Below are positions 1 through 10,416 of a DNA stretch of 64,000 nucleotides, one piece after another. This DNA comes from Phytophthora colocasiae (taxonomy: Eukaryota; Oomycota; Peronosporomycetes; Peronosporales; Peronosporaceae). A model generated the notes under the pieces. It was not told the DNA's origin, did not search any database, and saw only the letters and a list, made by a program, of their open reading frames with translations. Location: contig JAGKQI010000093.1 of the NCBI GenBank assembly GCA_018806915.1, positions 1,612,001-1,676,000 on the forward strand. The letters run 5' to 3'. Every line of letters starts with the position of its first letter. Positions within the stretch are counted from its first letter, which is position 1. The translations under genes and the position numbers were made by a program.

Positions 1-1151
1 AGCATCTCTTATTACACTTAGTGAATCTACTGGAGCTTGAGCACATTGAGTACCTTTTCCATTGGCCGGAAGTGGTTGGAGGTGGTAGCAACGCTGTCAA
101 AGCGCTAGTGCACGCGACGGTGAAAGTTTTGGGTATCCCATTCGCTCACACTGTGCCGGAAGAGCTTCTCGTGGACACTCAAGAGATTTTGTATGACGCG
201 AAATGTGTGCAAAAGCTGCTTGGAGTCCTTCGCTTTGTTTTCTCAACGAAGGAGTTACATTTGGAGGCTTCTGTGCTGGAGTTACCAATCAGCTTTTTGT
301 CTCGACTCGTCACCAGTTCTACGCACTTTGGCTCGCAATTCGTGGAAGCTGATGGGATGTTGGTCGTGAAGGAGTGTGGGATGCTAAGCAGAAGTTGTTC
401 GCCATCTTTGATCATCGACAGTTTGCTGATAATCAGTCAATTGGCTCGCAGCTCACAGACCAACTATGATTGCATTCTGCAAGCCAATCTATTAGCAGAG
501 TTCTACGACCTCATGCAACATCCAGAGGCGATGGTGCGCGCTAAAGTGTTGAACTGTATCGGGAACTTGTGTCGACACTCGACACTTTTCTATCAGCATT
601 TTACTGCACCGCTCAATGGAAAATCCTCCGACACTGTTCTAACCGGAATCATTCGAGGATTATCCGATCCAGACAATTACGTCCGACGGTTTGCATGCTT
701 TGCAATTGGCAACGCAGCGTTCCACAGCGACACTCTGTACGATGCACTGCGTCCTGCGATCCCGTATCTGATCCAAAATCTTCACAACGAGGAGGATAAA
801 ACGCGATCAAATGCTGGTGGAGCGCTAGGGAATCTGGTTCGGAACTCGGATGAATTGTGCAACGGACTGTGTGAGTATGAAGCTCCATGGGAACTCTTTG
901 AATTGGCCATGACGGAGACCAGCACTGCTTCACGTCGCATTGTGCTCTTTTCGTTGGGAAATTTTTGTGTTTATCCGGAATGTTTCAACTTCCTCATCCA
1001 AGCGGAACCGGAGTTTATCGCGGAATTGGAGCATTTGTACGACGAAGTGGTGGCCGATGAAGTCTCAAGACGAAACATTCGTCGTATCCTTGTGAAAATT
1101 GATACGCTGGAGAATGAAAGTGAGGAGGACGACTTGCCTACCGAAATGTAG
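1..1151 (+). CDS. Fused/STK36-like protein, C-terminal armadillo region (5' partial)
   Basis: The reading frame is open from the first bases of the window to a stop at 1149-1151, so the gene starts upstream; the GTG at 21 is only an internal codon. The visible ~380 residues are helical ARM/HEAT-type repeats. The segment with RRFACFAIGNAAFH, LRPAIPYLIQNLHNEEDKTR and GALGNLVRNSDELC is the pattern I recognise from the C-terminal repeats of Fused/STK36 (plant TWO-IN-ONE) kinases. These proteins have an N-terminal kinase domain and act in cilium or cytokinesis functions; the kinase part is not in the window. An acidic tail (ESEEDDLPTEM) ends the protein. The assignment rests on family pattern memory. 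Another ARM-repeat protein is possible. Confidence 0.75.
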   Translation, partial: HLLLHLVNLLELEHIEYLFHWPEVVGGGSNAVKALVHATVKVLGIPFAHTVPEELLVDTQEILYDAKCVQKLLGVLRFVFSTKELHLEASVLELPISFLSRLVTSSTHFGSQFVEADGMLVVKECGMLSRSCSPSLIIDSLLIISQLARSSQTNYDCILQANLLAEFYDLMQHPEAMVRAKVLNCIGNLCRHSTLFYQHFTAPLNGKSSDTVLTGIIRGLSDPDNYVRRFACFAIGNAAFHSDTLYDALRPAIPYLIQNLHNEEDKTRSNAGGALGNLVRNSDELCNGLCEYEAPWELFELAMTETSTASRRIVLFSLGNFCVYPECFNFLIQAEPEFIAELEHLYDEVVADEVSRRNIRRILVKIDTLENESEEDDLPTEM

Positions 1152-1549
1152 CCATTCAAATTACGCAATCTCGTCTGCGACGTGAAAACACTGCAGTTAA
1201 CTATCGGCTCTCGACTATTCCATCTAAAAACAGCCATGCAACTTGCAATGGACTTCTCAATCCAATGGTACTGCAATACATGCACGACTCATTCGCGTTG
1301 TAGACGTTCACACAGCAACCAAGTCCTACATATCTACTACTAGTAGTAGATAACATCGAGTAAGCTTGTTGATGAACCAATGTCCCACCATCTCGTACCC
1401 ATCTCTGATTGGCCCATGACATCCACGTATCCGAATTCTTATTGCGTGAAAATCATTCAGCATTTTAGCCCGCGATCTTCCTCTGACGTCACAATCGAAA
1501 AAGCTCCCTAGGGCTCAAGTGACTTCCGATTTAACCCTTAACTCAAACG
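1152..1549. promoter_or_regulatory. Intergenic region with glutathione reductase promoter
   Basis: No gene is seen here. TCATTCAGCATTTT at 1453-1466 matches the oomycete initiator core (TCATTYYNCAWTTT) at all but one position. It lies about 90 bp before the ATG at 1550, a normal 5' UTR length. A perfect 22-bp palindrome lies at 1331-1352. Promoter function is inferred from motif and position only. Confidence 0.45.
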
Positions 1550-3031
1550 ATGAGCACGGACGTCGTGTACGACTACATTGTGATCGGCGGCGGCAGCGGC
1601 GGCATGGCTTCGGCCCGTCGCGCGGCTACGTACGGCGCCAAGGTGCTGGTTGTGGAACGTGGCCGCGAGTTCGACGGTATGGGGCTGGGCGGCACCTGTG
1701 TCAACTTCGGCTGCGTGCCTAAGAAGGTTATGTTCAACACTGCGGCCCACGTGGAGCACTTGAACCGCAACAAGGACTACAGCATCAACACGGCTTCGAA
1801 GGAGTACGAATTCGGTGACTTTGACTGGAACAACATGAAGATCAAGCGTGACGCGTACATCAAGCGTCTGAACGGCATCTACGAGCGCAACCTGGGCAAT
1901 GCCAATGTGGACCACGTGCAGGGCATTGCCAAGCTTGTGGCTAAGGACAAGATCCAGGTGGCCGACAAGGTGTACACTGGCAAGCATGTGCTGGTGGCTC
2001 CTGGTGGCGTTCCCAGTGTTCCGGACCTCCCGGGCATGGAAAATGTCATTGACAGTGACGGTTTCTTCAAGCTGGAGCAGCAGCCTAAGAAGGTGGCTGT
2101 TGTAGGTGCTGGATACATCGCTGTGGAGATGGCTGGCATCTTTAACGTCCTGAAGAGTGACACGACGCTCTTCTGCCGCTTCGACCAGGTGCTCCGTAAG
2201 TTCGACCCTATTGTGCGGGACTTGGTAAACGAGGAGATGGAGAAGGCTGGTGTCAAATTCGTGCGCAACATGCGCGCTGCTCGTGTCGAGAAGCAGGACA
2301 ATGGCAAGCTCACGTTCGTAGTCACTATCAATGGAGAGGAGCAGAAGTTCCCGGACTTTGACACGATCCTATACGCTGTCGGCCGCGAGCCGCGTACCAA
2401 GGATCTTGGTCTGGAAGAGGTCGGTGTGAAGCTGTCGGAGGGCGGTTTCATTGAGGTGGACGCTCAGGAGAACACATCGGTGCCTGGTGTCTACGCTATC
2501 GGTGATGCTACCGTGACTGGCTGGGAGTTGACCCCCGTGGCCATTGCTGCTGGTCGTCGTCTGTCCGACCGTCTCTTTGGAGGTGAGAAGGATGCCTGCC
2601 TGAACTACCACCAGATCCCGACCGTGATCTTTAGCCACCCGCCCATCGGAACGATCGGCTACACGGAGCCTGAGGCTGTGGAGAAGTACGGCGAGGAGAA
2701 CGTGAAGGTGTACACGAGCAAGTTCGTCAATCTGCTGCACTCCATGGCCGACCCGGAGCGCAAGGGCAAGACTGCCATGAAGCTTGTGACTGTCGGTGAG
2801 AAGGAGACGGTTGTGGGTGTGCACGTGGCTGGCGAGGGCGCCGATGAGATGATCCAGGGCTTCGGCGTTGCGGTCAAGATGAACGCCACCAAGGCTGACT
2901 TCGACAACATTGTGGCCATCCACCCGACGGCTGCCGAGGAACTAGTGACGATGGCTCCGTGGGGAATGATCAAAGACAAGATCGTGCTGTCTCCCGAGCC
3001 GGCACGTCCGGCTGCATCGCCCAAGCAGTAA
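1550..3031 (+). CDS. GSR: Glutathione reductase, cytosolic (NADPH)
   Basis: Intronless gene for a 493-aa flavoenzyme that reduces glutathione disulfide with NADPH. The N-terminal FAD-binding Rossmann motif is [16 protein letters not shown] (residues 11-26). The redox-active disulfide is in [13 protein letters not shown], Cys50 and Cys55. A second nucleotide-binding motif [11 protein letters not shown] lies mid-protein, followed by Arg residues as expected for NADPH. The ATIGDAT-type FAD motif appears as [10 protein letters not shown]. The C-terminal catalytic pair is His458-Glu463 in HPTAAEE. Length is typical of cytosolic GR. There is no N-terminal targeting extension and no C-terminal Cys/Sec, so it is not thioredoxin reductase. 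Trypanothione reductase is the main alternative, but nothing points to it. The ATG at 1550 is the first in frame. An AATAAA sits at 3084-3089. Confidence 0.93.
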   Translation: MSTDVVYDYIVIGGGSGGMASARRAATYGAKVLVVERGREFDGMGLGGTCVNFGCVPKKVMFNTAAHVEHLNRNKDYSINTASKEYEFGDFDWNNMKIKRDAYIKRLNGIYERNLGNANVDHVQGIAKLVAKDKIQVADKVYTGKHVLVAPGGVPSVPDLPGMENVIDSDGFFKLEQQPKKVAVVGAGYIAVEMAGIFNVLKSDTTLFCRFDQVLRKFDPIVRDLVNEEMEKAGVKFVRNMRAARVEKQDNGKLTFVVTINGEEQKFPDFDTILYAVGREPRTKDLGLEEVGVKLSEGGFIEVDAQENTSVPGVYAIGDATVTGWELTPVAIAAGRRLSDRLFGGEKDACLNYHQIPTVIFSHPPIGTIGYTEPEAVEKYGEENVKVYTSKFVNLLHSMADPERKGKTAMKLVTVGEKETVVGVHVAGEGADEMIQGFGVAVKMNATKADFDNIVAIHPTAAEELVTMAPWGMIKDKIVLSPEPARPAASPKQ

Positions 3032-3469
3032 GTAGCTGAGCTTGAGGTGTAGCGCGTGGGGTAGATAGTCTACGCCATACAACAATAAATATCGCAATGG
3101 CATTCGTATCAGCGCTTGAATTGCACGCCTGAAGTCTTACTTGAAGTAAACGAACGTGGCAGTGCCAACACGCTGGTGACTAGTGTTGCGTCGTGCCACG
3201 TCAACTGAGTTGACTCAACGACTTGGCGCGACTACACTTCGAAGTCCATCTTGGCTCAAAATTCGTGCGTCCATGCACACAGCACCACTGCGACCATCAG
3301 ACTGGCAGCATCGGTGGGAGTCATTGCCTGCCAGGCAATGCTCTAGACAGCAAAAGTGATCCTAAGCCGAACGTTTGTCAGCCGGAAAGCCTATTGCTCT
3401 GTTCTTCATTTAACACCGTAGTGACGAGCATGCGAATGCCGACAGGCGACACGTACATGTACATACCGG
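3032..3469. other. Intergenic, retrotransposon insertion flank
   Basis: Contains the GR 3' UTR with AATAAA at 3084. No further gene is recognised. It ends at the retrotransposon insertion point. The last four bases (CCGG, 3466-3469) are repeated at 13825-13828 as the target-site duplication. Confidence 0.6.
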
Positions 3470-4413
3470 TGTAACAGGTTTATTCTCTCACTGCCAGTCA
3501 GTGGGTCGTCGCTCGTGTGCTGCGCTGGGTGGTGTGCCCAAGGATCGGGTGTCGAAGGACACTCTTCAACGTCAACTGGTCGTCTCCTGGCTCGGTTCAC
3601 CGCGCCGGCTCGTTCGTCGTTCGTCAACGAAGAACTTGCCTACTTATATTAACGTATGTGAATATACACTACGCTCGTCTCTTTCGTTCGTCCCTTTCGT
3701 TCGTCTCTTTCGTTCGTCTCTTTCGTTCGTGCCTGCGCTTTCAGACGTAAACGTATACAGCTTCCCTGGTTGTCCCTCAGTCCCGTGACACCTGCTTCGG
3801 GCCGTACCAATCGAACCGTTGTCCGCTATTGGCTGCCACAGACGCCACCGCCTGAGAACCCAACTAGTTCTACTGATCCGCCTGGTCGCTCAGCTATGCA
3901 GCAGCTCGCTCGCTACTGACTTCGTTCGTCGTTTAGAGCGGGTCCTCGGACTCCACTCGTGGTTGTCTCCACTTCGTTCGTCGTTTAGAGCGGTCCCGTT
4001 GGACGCCACTCGTTGTTGTCTCAACCTTCAGTAGCTCTTAGCCACTGGCTTCGTTCGTCGTTTGTAAGCAGTTCCTCATGTTCCACTTGTGGTTGTCTCC
4101 ACCTTCAGCTACACTTCACTGGTCGTTCGTCGTTTGGAGTGGGTCTCGCGACTCCTTCCTACTTGGTCAATTCGCAACTGCTTCCCACCCGGTCGATTCG
4201 AGACTGACTGTCCAGTCCGCCATTGCGTTCGTCTGGCATCCCAGTCAGTCGTAGCTTCAACGTAGGCCTGTCTGCCTGCATGTTCGCGAGCGTCTCTCTC
4301 ATTGGTGCTCCAGCGAGCCACTTCGAAGTCACTGGTAGGATTCTTCCATGCCTTGGCTGCTGTGGGACGGTAGATCCCAGATCCGCGCCCTTCTGCAAGT
4401 CAGGCATATTACA
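3470..4413 (-). repeat. 3' LTR of the gypsy element (944 bp)
   Basis: Direct repeat of 12880-13824. It begins TGTAACAGG and ends ATATTACA on the plus strand. Inside are four near-tandem CTTTCGTTCGTC-type units (about 3676-3732) and four spaced TCGTTCGTCGTTT motifs (3922, 3973, 4050, 4123). The stop codon of the last pol-region ORF lies in the first bases of this LTR. It is one base shorter than its partner. Confidence 0.95.
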
Positions 4414-5344
4414 CGCCTCCATCCACTCCAAGGTCTTCCACGACCTTGCCGCGGTTAAACAAGTCTTCGTACTCAGCGACAGAATACCATCGTCCTCCAC
4501 CGTCATTTGATTCGTGTCGGCCACTGCCGTGTCCAGTTCCGTGTTGCTGCTGCGTTCGTGTACCGGCGGGCCGTAACTGGTACTCCAACACGTATTGTCC
4601 AGCTCTGTTTCTTCTTCGTCGTCGGCAAACTTCCACCAAGAGTTCGTCGTTGGTGTTGGCCACGCCCTCGTTTGCCACTGCCGTCGCATTTCGTTTCTCA
4701 CCTCGTCTCGGAATCGCTGTGTTAACAAGAGCCGTCGCTGCTCGTGCAGTCGGTTCTGTCGCCTCGTCATCGTTTTTCCGTGAGCACTCATCTTCATACT
4801 CAAGCTGCTCCTCCAGATCTCGAGCTGCTGCTTCCAAAAGCACCGTCGGTCGCCGATACGTCGCAAGAAACGACACGTGAGCTATAAATTGCTCGTGTTC
4901 TGGGCCGTCATCCTCCCGTTCAACCAAGAAATTCTCGTAACCGGCCGATTCTACTACTCGTAGAGGTCCTATCCATTGATGTACGAACTTGGAAGCTTTA
5001 GGGCCTCTCGGAGGTCGGAACATCCAAACTCGATCACCTGGCGAAAATTCTCGTTTCACGCGCACTTTCCTATCGTAGTAACGAGCTTGCCGTTGCTGCT
5101 CTCGTATTCTCGCTCGTTCTGCACATTCGTGAGCAACTTTCAACGTATCCAAGAGCTTCTGATGATGTTTAACCAGATCACCAGCCTCCGTAACTCGTGT
5201 AGCGCGTAGAAGTTCGTTGGGAGCTCGTAGCCGTCGTCCCATCATCAGTTCATTTTGGCGAAAGTAACACAGTGGAGTGACGTCCCGAGTTATACGCGTA
5301 CACGGCGTAGTCCACCCACGTGTCCCAGTCTCGTTGTCGTTCAT
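4409..5344 (-). pseudogene. Integrase C-terminal part of gypsy pol (frame-shifted continuation)
   Basis: 311-codon open frame that continues the integrase after the break at 5250. It holds the conserved block MMGRRLRAPNELLR, a coiled helical stretch (HECAERARIREQQRQARYY) and the beta-rich DNA-binding tail (FSPGDRVWMFRPP, KFVHQWIGPLRVV) typical of Ty3/gypsy integrase C-termini. A ~150-residue charged tail follows. No clear chromodomain is visible. It ends at a TAA formed by the first bases of the 3' LTR. The upstream half is in another frame because of one extra A in a four-A run (5253-5256). The ATG listed at 5344 is therefore probably not a real start. Confidence 0.8.
4414..4429 (-). other. 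Candidate polypurine tract
   Basis: On the minus strand GGAGTGGATGGAGGCG lies directly before the 3' LTR. It is 14/16 purine and in the position where plus-strand DNA synthesis is primed in LTR retrotransposons. Assigned by position and composition. Confidence 0.55.
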
Positions 5345-6857
5345 CGCTCATGTAGGTTGCCACACAGTCCTTCCACGTCCTGTGAAATCTCTCTACAAGT
5401 CCTATCATTTGTGGCCTGTAGGGAACCGGGTTGATCTGCTGTGCCTGTAGCAGTATCACCAATTCTTCGATCACTTTCCCCACTAACTCGGGTGCACCAT
5501 CCGTTAAAATCTCTCGAAATGGTCCAAACCGAAGCACTACCTGCTTCATCAGAAACTCGGCAATGTTTTCTGCTGCATGGTCTTTCACTGCAATCGCAAC
5601 TGCATAACGCGTCACATATTCCACTGCGGCGATCACGTATCGTTCTCCTCCGTCAGTAGCTGGTAGCGGGCCTGCTACATCAAGTGCCCATCGGTCACCG
5701 ACATCACCTCCTCGAATACTTCGTAATGGCGGCACTACTTCACGTGGGCGCGCCTTTCGGCTTCCGCATTCCTGGCATCCGAGTACCCATCGTCGCACTT
5801 CGTCTCTCAACTTCGGCCACCAATACTGCTGCGCAATCCTCGCATACGTGTGAGCTGCACGGAGATGTCCTGACCATACGCTGTCGTGGCACTCCTTGAA
5901 CACCGTTGCCCATAATGCTGGTGGAAGTACAATCCTTCGTTGATTCGGCGTCTCTATCACAACCAGGCCAAACACCTTACTGATAGCCCGTCCGTGAAAA
6001 GTTCCAGCTCGTAACATTTGCTGTACCATCTTACTTTTCGACTGTTCATCCATGATCTCTGCATCGGTTAGTTGTAGCGTTGGTTCCTTCATTCGTTGGC
6101 GTCGTACGGCTGCTACATCACGTTCTCGATGTGAATCTCCACTCGAAGGTCTTGCACGTGGCTGCAAGGTGTCATCCGTTTCGTCTTCAATGGGGTTCCG
6201 CCGTACTGCGTCGAGTTCGTAGCTTCTTGCATCATCATCCGTAGCTGGACGTGGTGAATCACTCACACCTTCTCCCGATTCTCGTGTCATCCTCCCGTCA
6301 TCACGGGCAATCCCGGAACGCGTCGCTTTCGTACTCGTCTTTGGGTCCGTTCGTACTTCGCCTGACTTATCACCGCCACTTGACATGCCGTCGGCCCAAG
6401 TCACCGTCTTTCGTTGCTTCCGTTTCCTATTGGTGCTGTCACTCGTCGTTGCTGCTATCGCTCTATTCGCCGTTGGTTCCGTGGCTGGAGTGGTTCCCGT
6501 CGTTGCTGATGGTGTTTCCGACGTTCTCGTAGTAGTCGCTGATCTCGACGTCACCGTTGATACTGCCAATGGTGCTGGTGCCGTCGTGTCCGTCGCTGCT
6601 GAACCCACCGTTGCACGTTCCGTCACTTCAGCCACTCCCGTCATTAATGCTCTCTTCGTTGCCGGTCTGACTGCTGAAGTTACCATAGTCGTCGTCGGTC
6701 CCGGTGCTGGAATCATTGTGACGGCTACTTCATCTGTTCTTATGGTAGTTGCGTCATTACCGTCGCCGGGTTTTCTCGCGTCAGGCTCCCCTTCGTCCGA
6801 CACCAACGATTCTTTGATCGCCGCCTGTTCTCTCCTACGTTTTTCACCTCTCGTCAT
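5250..6857 (-). CDS. Gypsy integrase core with long N-terminal linker
   Basis: 535 codons. Residues 1-270 are a low-complexity Thr/Ala/Arg-rich linker with no recognised domain. Residues ~320-370 form the HHCC zinc-binding domain (His in HDSVWSGH, then CQEC). The catalytic core has Asp393 (ALDVAG), Asp453 (LTDGAP) and Glu489 (GLVERFH), exactly D-35-E. The ORF starts at an ATGA where its ATG overlaps the TGA that ends the preceding pol ORF (6854-6857). It stops prematurely at 5250 because of one extra base in AAAA (5253-5256), and the rest continues in the next frame. Integrates cDNA copies into the host genome. The core residues look intact. Confidence 0.9.
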   Translation of the reverse strand: MTRGEKRRREQAAIKESLVSDEGEPDARKPGDGNDATTIRTDEVAVTMIPAPGPTTTMVTSAVRPATKRALMTGVAEVTERATVGSAATDTTAPAPLAVSTVTSRSATTTRTSETPSATTGTTPATEPTANRAIAATTSDSTNRKRKQRKTVTWADGMSSGGDKSGEVRTDPKTSTKATRSGIARDDGRMTRESGEGVSDSPRPATDDDARSYELDAVRRNPIEDETDDTLQPRARPSSGDSHRERDVAAVRRQRMKEPTLQLTDAEIMDEQSKSKMVQQMLRAGTFHGRAISKVFGLVVIETPNQRRIVLPPALWATVFKECHDSVWSGHLRAAHTYARIAQQYWWPKLRDEVRRWVLGCQECGSRKARPREVVPPLRSIRGGDVGDRWALDVAGPLPATDGGERYVIAAVEYVTRYAVAIAVKDHAAENIAEFLMKQVVLRFGPFREILTDGAPELVGKVIEELVILLQAQQINPVPYRPQMIGLVERFHRTWKDCVATYMSDERQRDWDTWVDYAVYAYNSGRHSTVLLSPK

Positions 6858-9800
6858 CGGGCGTTCAGCGTTGTTCGTTGCGGACTTCGCTGGTCGTTTG
6901 CCTTTGGTCGCCCTGCTCGACGTCTCCTTTCCTCGTTACGCTTTGGCTCTGTTGAACCCGGAGGTTCCACAGTGGCATCCACGATCGTGCTGACTAATTG
7001 CCCGATTACCGCGCTTACTTCTTCGTCCGGCGTACTCGCTTCCTTGCTCTGGTCGTTCGTCACCGGTTCTAGAGCACCCGTCGTGTGTTCGTCGTGCGTT
7101 GCAACTTCCATCCGCGTAACCTCGCCCGTGTTCATGACGGTTCGTTGGGTCGTTCGTGATGGCTTCTCTCGTCGCGCTCGTCGTTGCCTTCCTATCGCTG
7201 CTCGTACCGTAGCTGCTACTGGCGCCCTCGATAATGCATCGGCGACCACATTCGTGGGGCCCGGTCGATAGTGCACTTCGAAATCAAATTCTTGCAAGGT
7301 AAGTGCCCATCGATGCAGTTTTCCAGTTAAGTGTGGACTCGTCATCAGCCATTTTAACGCAGCATGATCCGTGATGATCTCGAACTTGCGTCCATACAGG
7401 TAAGGCCTGAAGAGCTTAATGGCCCACACGACAGCAAAACATTCCAACTCCGTGATCCCGTACTTTCCTTCTGTCTCACTGTTCACTTTACTGGCGAACG
7501 CTACTGGTTGCCAACCTTCACCTTGATCCTGCATCAGACATGCACCCAATCCAACCTTACTCGCGTCTGTCACTACTCGAAATGGTAGCCGAAAGTCTGG
7601 GTAAATGAGCAGAGGCTTCGCAGTTAATATGTCCTTCACGCGTTCGAAAGCTGTCTTCTGTGCATCTCCCCATTCCCAGGCAACGCTTTTCCGTAACAGC
7701 TTCGTGATAGGCGCCATGATCGTACCAAATCCACTAACGAATCGTCGATAATAACCAGCCAAGTGAGCAAACCTCTTCGCTTCTACAGCATCGCTAGGCG
7801 TCGGGAAGTCTCGTACCGCAGAAACTAACCGGTCCAATGGTCTAACTCCGTCGCTGCTGAGTTCGTGGCCCAAGTACTCCATTGTTTGGGTCGCGAATTT
7901 GCACTTCTTCAGTTTGAGTGTAAGCCCCGCTCTCTCCAACCGTTCTAACACCGCAGCTAATTCTACAATGTGTCGCTCGATGCCACCTCGCGTAAAAACT
8001 ACGATGTCGTCTAGATACACCAAACAAGTAGACCAAGTGAGGCCCCTTAACACTCCATTCATTAGTCGTTGAAATGTCGATGGTGCATTCGTTAATCCGA
8101 AGGGCATTCGTACAAACCGGTACAGCCCTCTCTTAGTGGTGAAAGCTGTCTTGTCACGGTCTTCAGGTGCTACTAGGATCTGCCAATACCCTGCTCGAAG
8201 ATCCAGCGTTGTGAACAACAAGGCACCACCCAAGGCCTCCAAAGTTTCGTCAATTCGTGGAAGAGGGTAAACATCCTTCTTAGTGATCTTGTTGAGAGCT
8301 CTGTAATCGACACAAAAACGTACTTCTCCGTCCTTCTTCCGTACCAGAACCACTGGGAATCCCCATCCGCCATTGCCTTCTTCAATTACGCCAGCCTTCA
8401 GCATCTTTTCTACGTTGTCGTCAATGATACCGTCATCCGTTTGTGCCTGGCGTCTTCGTTTGAGCATAATTGGTGAAGCTGTCCCTGTGTCAATGTGATG
8501 GTGAACATCTAACGTCGTTGCAGGTGGGCACTCACTAGTGTTCGTCATCAATGATCGGTAAGCCCGTAATAACTTCAAAACCAACTCTTTCGACTTCGGG
8601 TCATCGCTGCCAATATCCACTTCGTTCTCATTCAGGAGTGGCGTCTCACAGTCTCCAAGTTCGCTCAGCCAGTTTTCTACTCGTTCCGTATCTAGTTGCC
8701 CATTCATCGTGAGGATCTCTACATCATCGTCAACGGGTATCCACGTTCCGAGCTGTTTCTTGTTTGGGATCTTCGCGGACTTGGCATTCGTATTGATAGC
8801 GGGTATCCACGCCCTTCCGTTTCTCGCGGTTGTCACCGTCGCGGCTAACAGTACCGATCCAATGTGCTTCGTCGGTAGGAACACACCTCGTTCACCATTC
8901 TCAGCAGGAACGGCTACCTCCACTGGCATCACCGTATTTCCAGCGATCTCCGTGCGACTAATCATCCTTACTGTTGCAACTCTACCGGCTCCGTCGCCAT
9001 CATGAGTTTTGAACGGAATTACCACTGTTCGTTCTCCTTCGGCATATCGTACTTCTTGTCGCTGGAAGTCCATAGTTGCTCCTCGTGCTTGCATGAAATC
9101 CACTCCCAGTAGGAATTCGTTTCCACAGCCAGCAATAATGCATGCATCGGTCGTTAATTCTTCGTCGAACACCGTTTTGAAGGTAAACCGCCACACACCA
9201 ATAACATCGAGCAGAAATCCTCCAATGCCTTCTACGTAATCGACGGGAGCTTCGTTAGATACTCGATCGCCGTACTTCATCCAGTCGGTGCCTGCCACGG
9301 TGTATCGCGCACCACTATCGAGCTTCACTTGCCGTATTTCGCCATCTACGTTCATTAAAGCCGTCGGCAGTCCATCGTCGGCTCCCACATATTCCACCAG
9401 GTCTTCACGCCGTTCACTAGTAGGTGCTTGTGCTGACTGTCGTTGTTTCACTAGGCTTACACGTGCAGTGTCCCGAGCTCGCACGTTTCTTTCTGTGAGA
9501 TATTCGCCTTCCAGTTGCCGTCGTTGTTTGCGTAATTCGAACGCTTCCCATGCTGCATTTGCTTCTTCACGCCTCTTACTGCTTAGTGCCGCTGCTGCAA
9601 CTGTTCGTTCGGCTTCGGCTTCTTGTTTATCGCATCGTTGCCGAGCCAATCGTGCCTTCGCTTTCCGTCGTTTAGCGATCTTCCTTGCGGTTTTTCGTGC
9701 CTTCCGGAGACTAGCGACGTCCAGACCTTGCGCCGGATCATTCACTGCGCTAGTGACTTCCGTACTACCACTCGTCAACGACTGGCCACTCCTCATGTGT

Positions 9801-10375
9801 TCATTCTGTTCATCAGTACTGTTACTCGAGTTCACCTCCGTCGCCACGCCCGTATCTGGTGCCGTCACTACACCCGTGTTAGTCTTCTCGTCATTCGGGT
9901 CACTCGTAACTCCGTCGCCATCAGAACGCTCTTTCGCGCCCCCTCCAGTTCTCCTTTTGTGCTCGCCCCCTCCAGTTCCGTCCTCACAAACGTTACTGTT
10001 GGCGGTGTTGGCACTCCATTCTCGTTCTTCATCTTCACGATTGGCACGTAGGTATCGCACAGCTACCATTGTCGGGCGCGTAGTCGACACATATCGGGCA
10101 GATCGCTCGACATCCTCTTCTGTCGCGTCCTTCAGTAGTTCGTTCGTCACTTTCTTGACCGGTGTCTTGTCATCCTCATTCAGTGTCGACCATTTTCGGG
10201 TCGTCTGGTCGCCCGTCAATTCATTGTTTGTCATCGTGCCATCATTCATCTTGCACTTCTTCCGTTCATGCTCCTCGTCATTCTTCGTTCGCTCGTCCAT
10301 ACACGACTCGGTGCTCGGTAGGCTTATGGTGTCCGTGATTGCGGTCGTCGTTGCTTTCCTGTTCACGTCTGCCAC
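6854..10375 (-). CDS. Gypsy pol: protease, reverse transcriptase, RNase H
   Basis: 1,173-codon open frame. Residues 1-330 are charged and low in complexity, including a KARKTARKIAKRRKAK-type helix. The aspartic protease motif DSGA is at 353-356. Reverse transcriptase runs from about 640 to 810: FCVDYRALNKIT, DLRAGYWQI, MPFGLTNAPSTFQ and the YLDD active site at 787-790. RNase H follows, with TDAS (Asp936), ELECF (Glu977), TDHAAL (Asp1003) and VADALSR (Asp1046). The frame ends with TGA inside an ATGA overlap with the integrase ORF. Pol is in a different frame from gag, and 41 bp separate the gag stop from this ATG. How it is translated (frameshift or reinitiation) is not visible. Confidence 0.93.
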   Translation of the reverse strand: MADVNRKATTTAITDTISLPSTESCMDERTKNDEEHERKKCKMNDGTMTNNELTGDQTTRKWSTLNEDDKTPVKKVTNELLKDATEEDVERSARYVSTTRPTMVAVRYLRANREDEEREWSANTANSNVCEDGTGGGEHKRRTGGGAKERSDGDGVTSDPNDEKTNTGVVTAPDTGVATEVNSSNSTDEQNEHMRSGQSLTSGSTEVTSAVNDPAQGLDVASLRKARKTARKIAKRRKAKARLARQRCDKQEAEAERTVAAAALSSKRREEANAAWEAFELRKQRRQLEGEYLTERNVRARDTARVSLVKQRQSAQAPTSERREDLVEYVGADDGLPTALMNVDGEIRQVKLDSGARYTVAGTDWMKYGDRVSNEAPVDYVEGIGGFLLDVIGVWRFTFKTVFDEELTTDACIIAGCGNEFLLGVDFMQARGATMDFQRQEVRYAEGERTVVIPFKTHDGDGAGRVATVRMISRTEIAGNTVMPVEVAVPAENGERGVFLPTKHIGSVLLAATVTTARNGRAWIPAINTNAKSAKIPNKKQLGTWIPVDDDVEILTMNGQLDTERVENWLSELGDCETPLLNENEVDIGSDDPKSKELVLKLLRAYRSLMTNTSECPPATTLDVHHHIDTGTASPIMLKRRRQAQTDDGIIDDNVEKMLKAGVIEEGNGGWGFPVVLVRKKDGEVRFCVDYRALNKITKKDVYPLPRIDETLEALGGALLFTTLDLRAGYWQILVAPEDRDKTAFTTKRGLYRFVRMPFGLTNAPSTFQRLMNGVLRGLTWSTCLVYLDDIVVFTRGGIERHIVELAAVLERLERAGLTLKLKKCKFATQTMEYLGHELSSDGVRPLDRLVSAVRDFPTPSDAVEAKRFAHLAGYYRRFVSGFGTIMAPITKLLRKSVAWEWGDAQKTAFERVKDILTAKPLLIYPDFRLPFRVVTDASKVGLGACLMQDQGEGWQPVAFASKVNSETEGKYGITELECFAVVWAIKLFRPYLYGRKFEIITDHAALKWLMTSPHLTGKLHRWALTLQEFDFEVHYRPGPTNVVADALSRAPVAATVRAAIGRQRRARREKPSRTTQRTVMNTGEVTRMEVATHDEHTTGALEPVTNDQSKEASTPDEEVSAVIGQLVSTIVDATVEPPGSTEPKRNEERRRRAGRPKANDQRSPQRTTLNAR

Positions 10376-10416
10376 TTGCTGGGGATCCCGGGCATTTCTC
10401 GGACATCGTACTCCCC

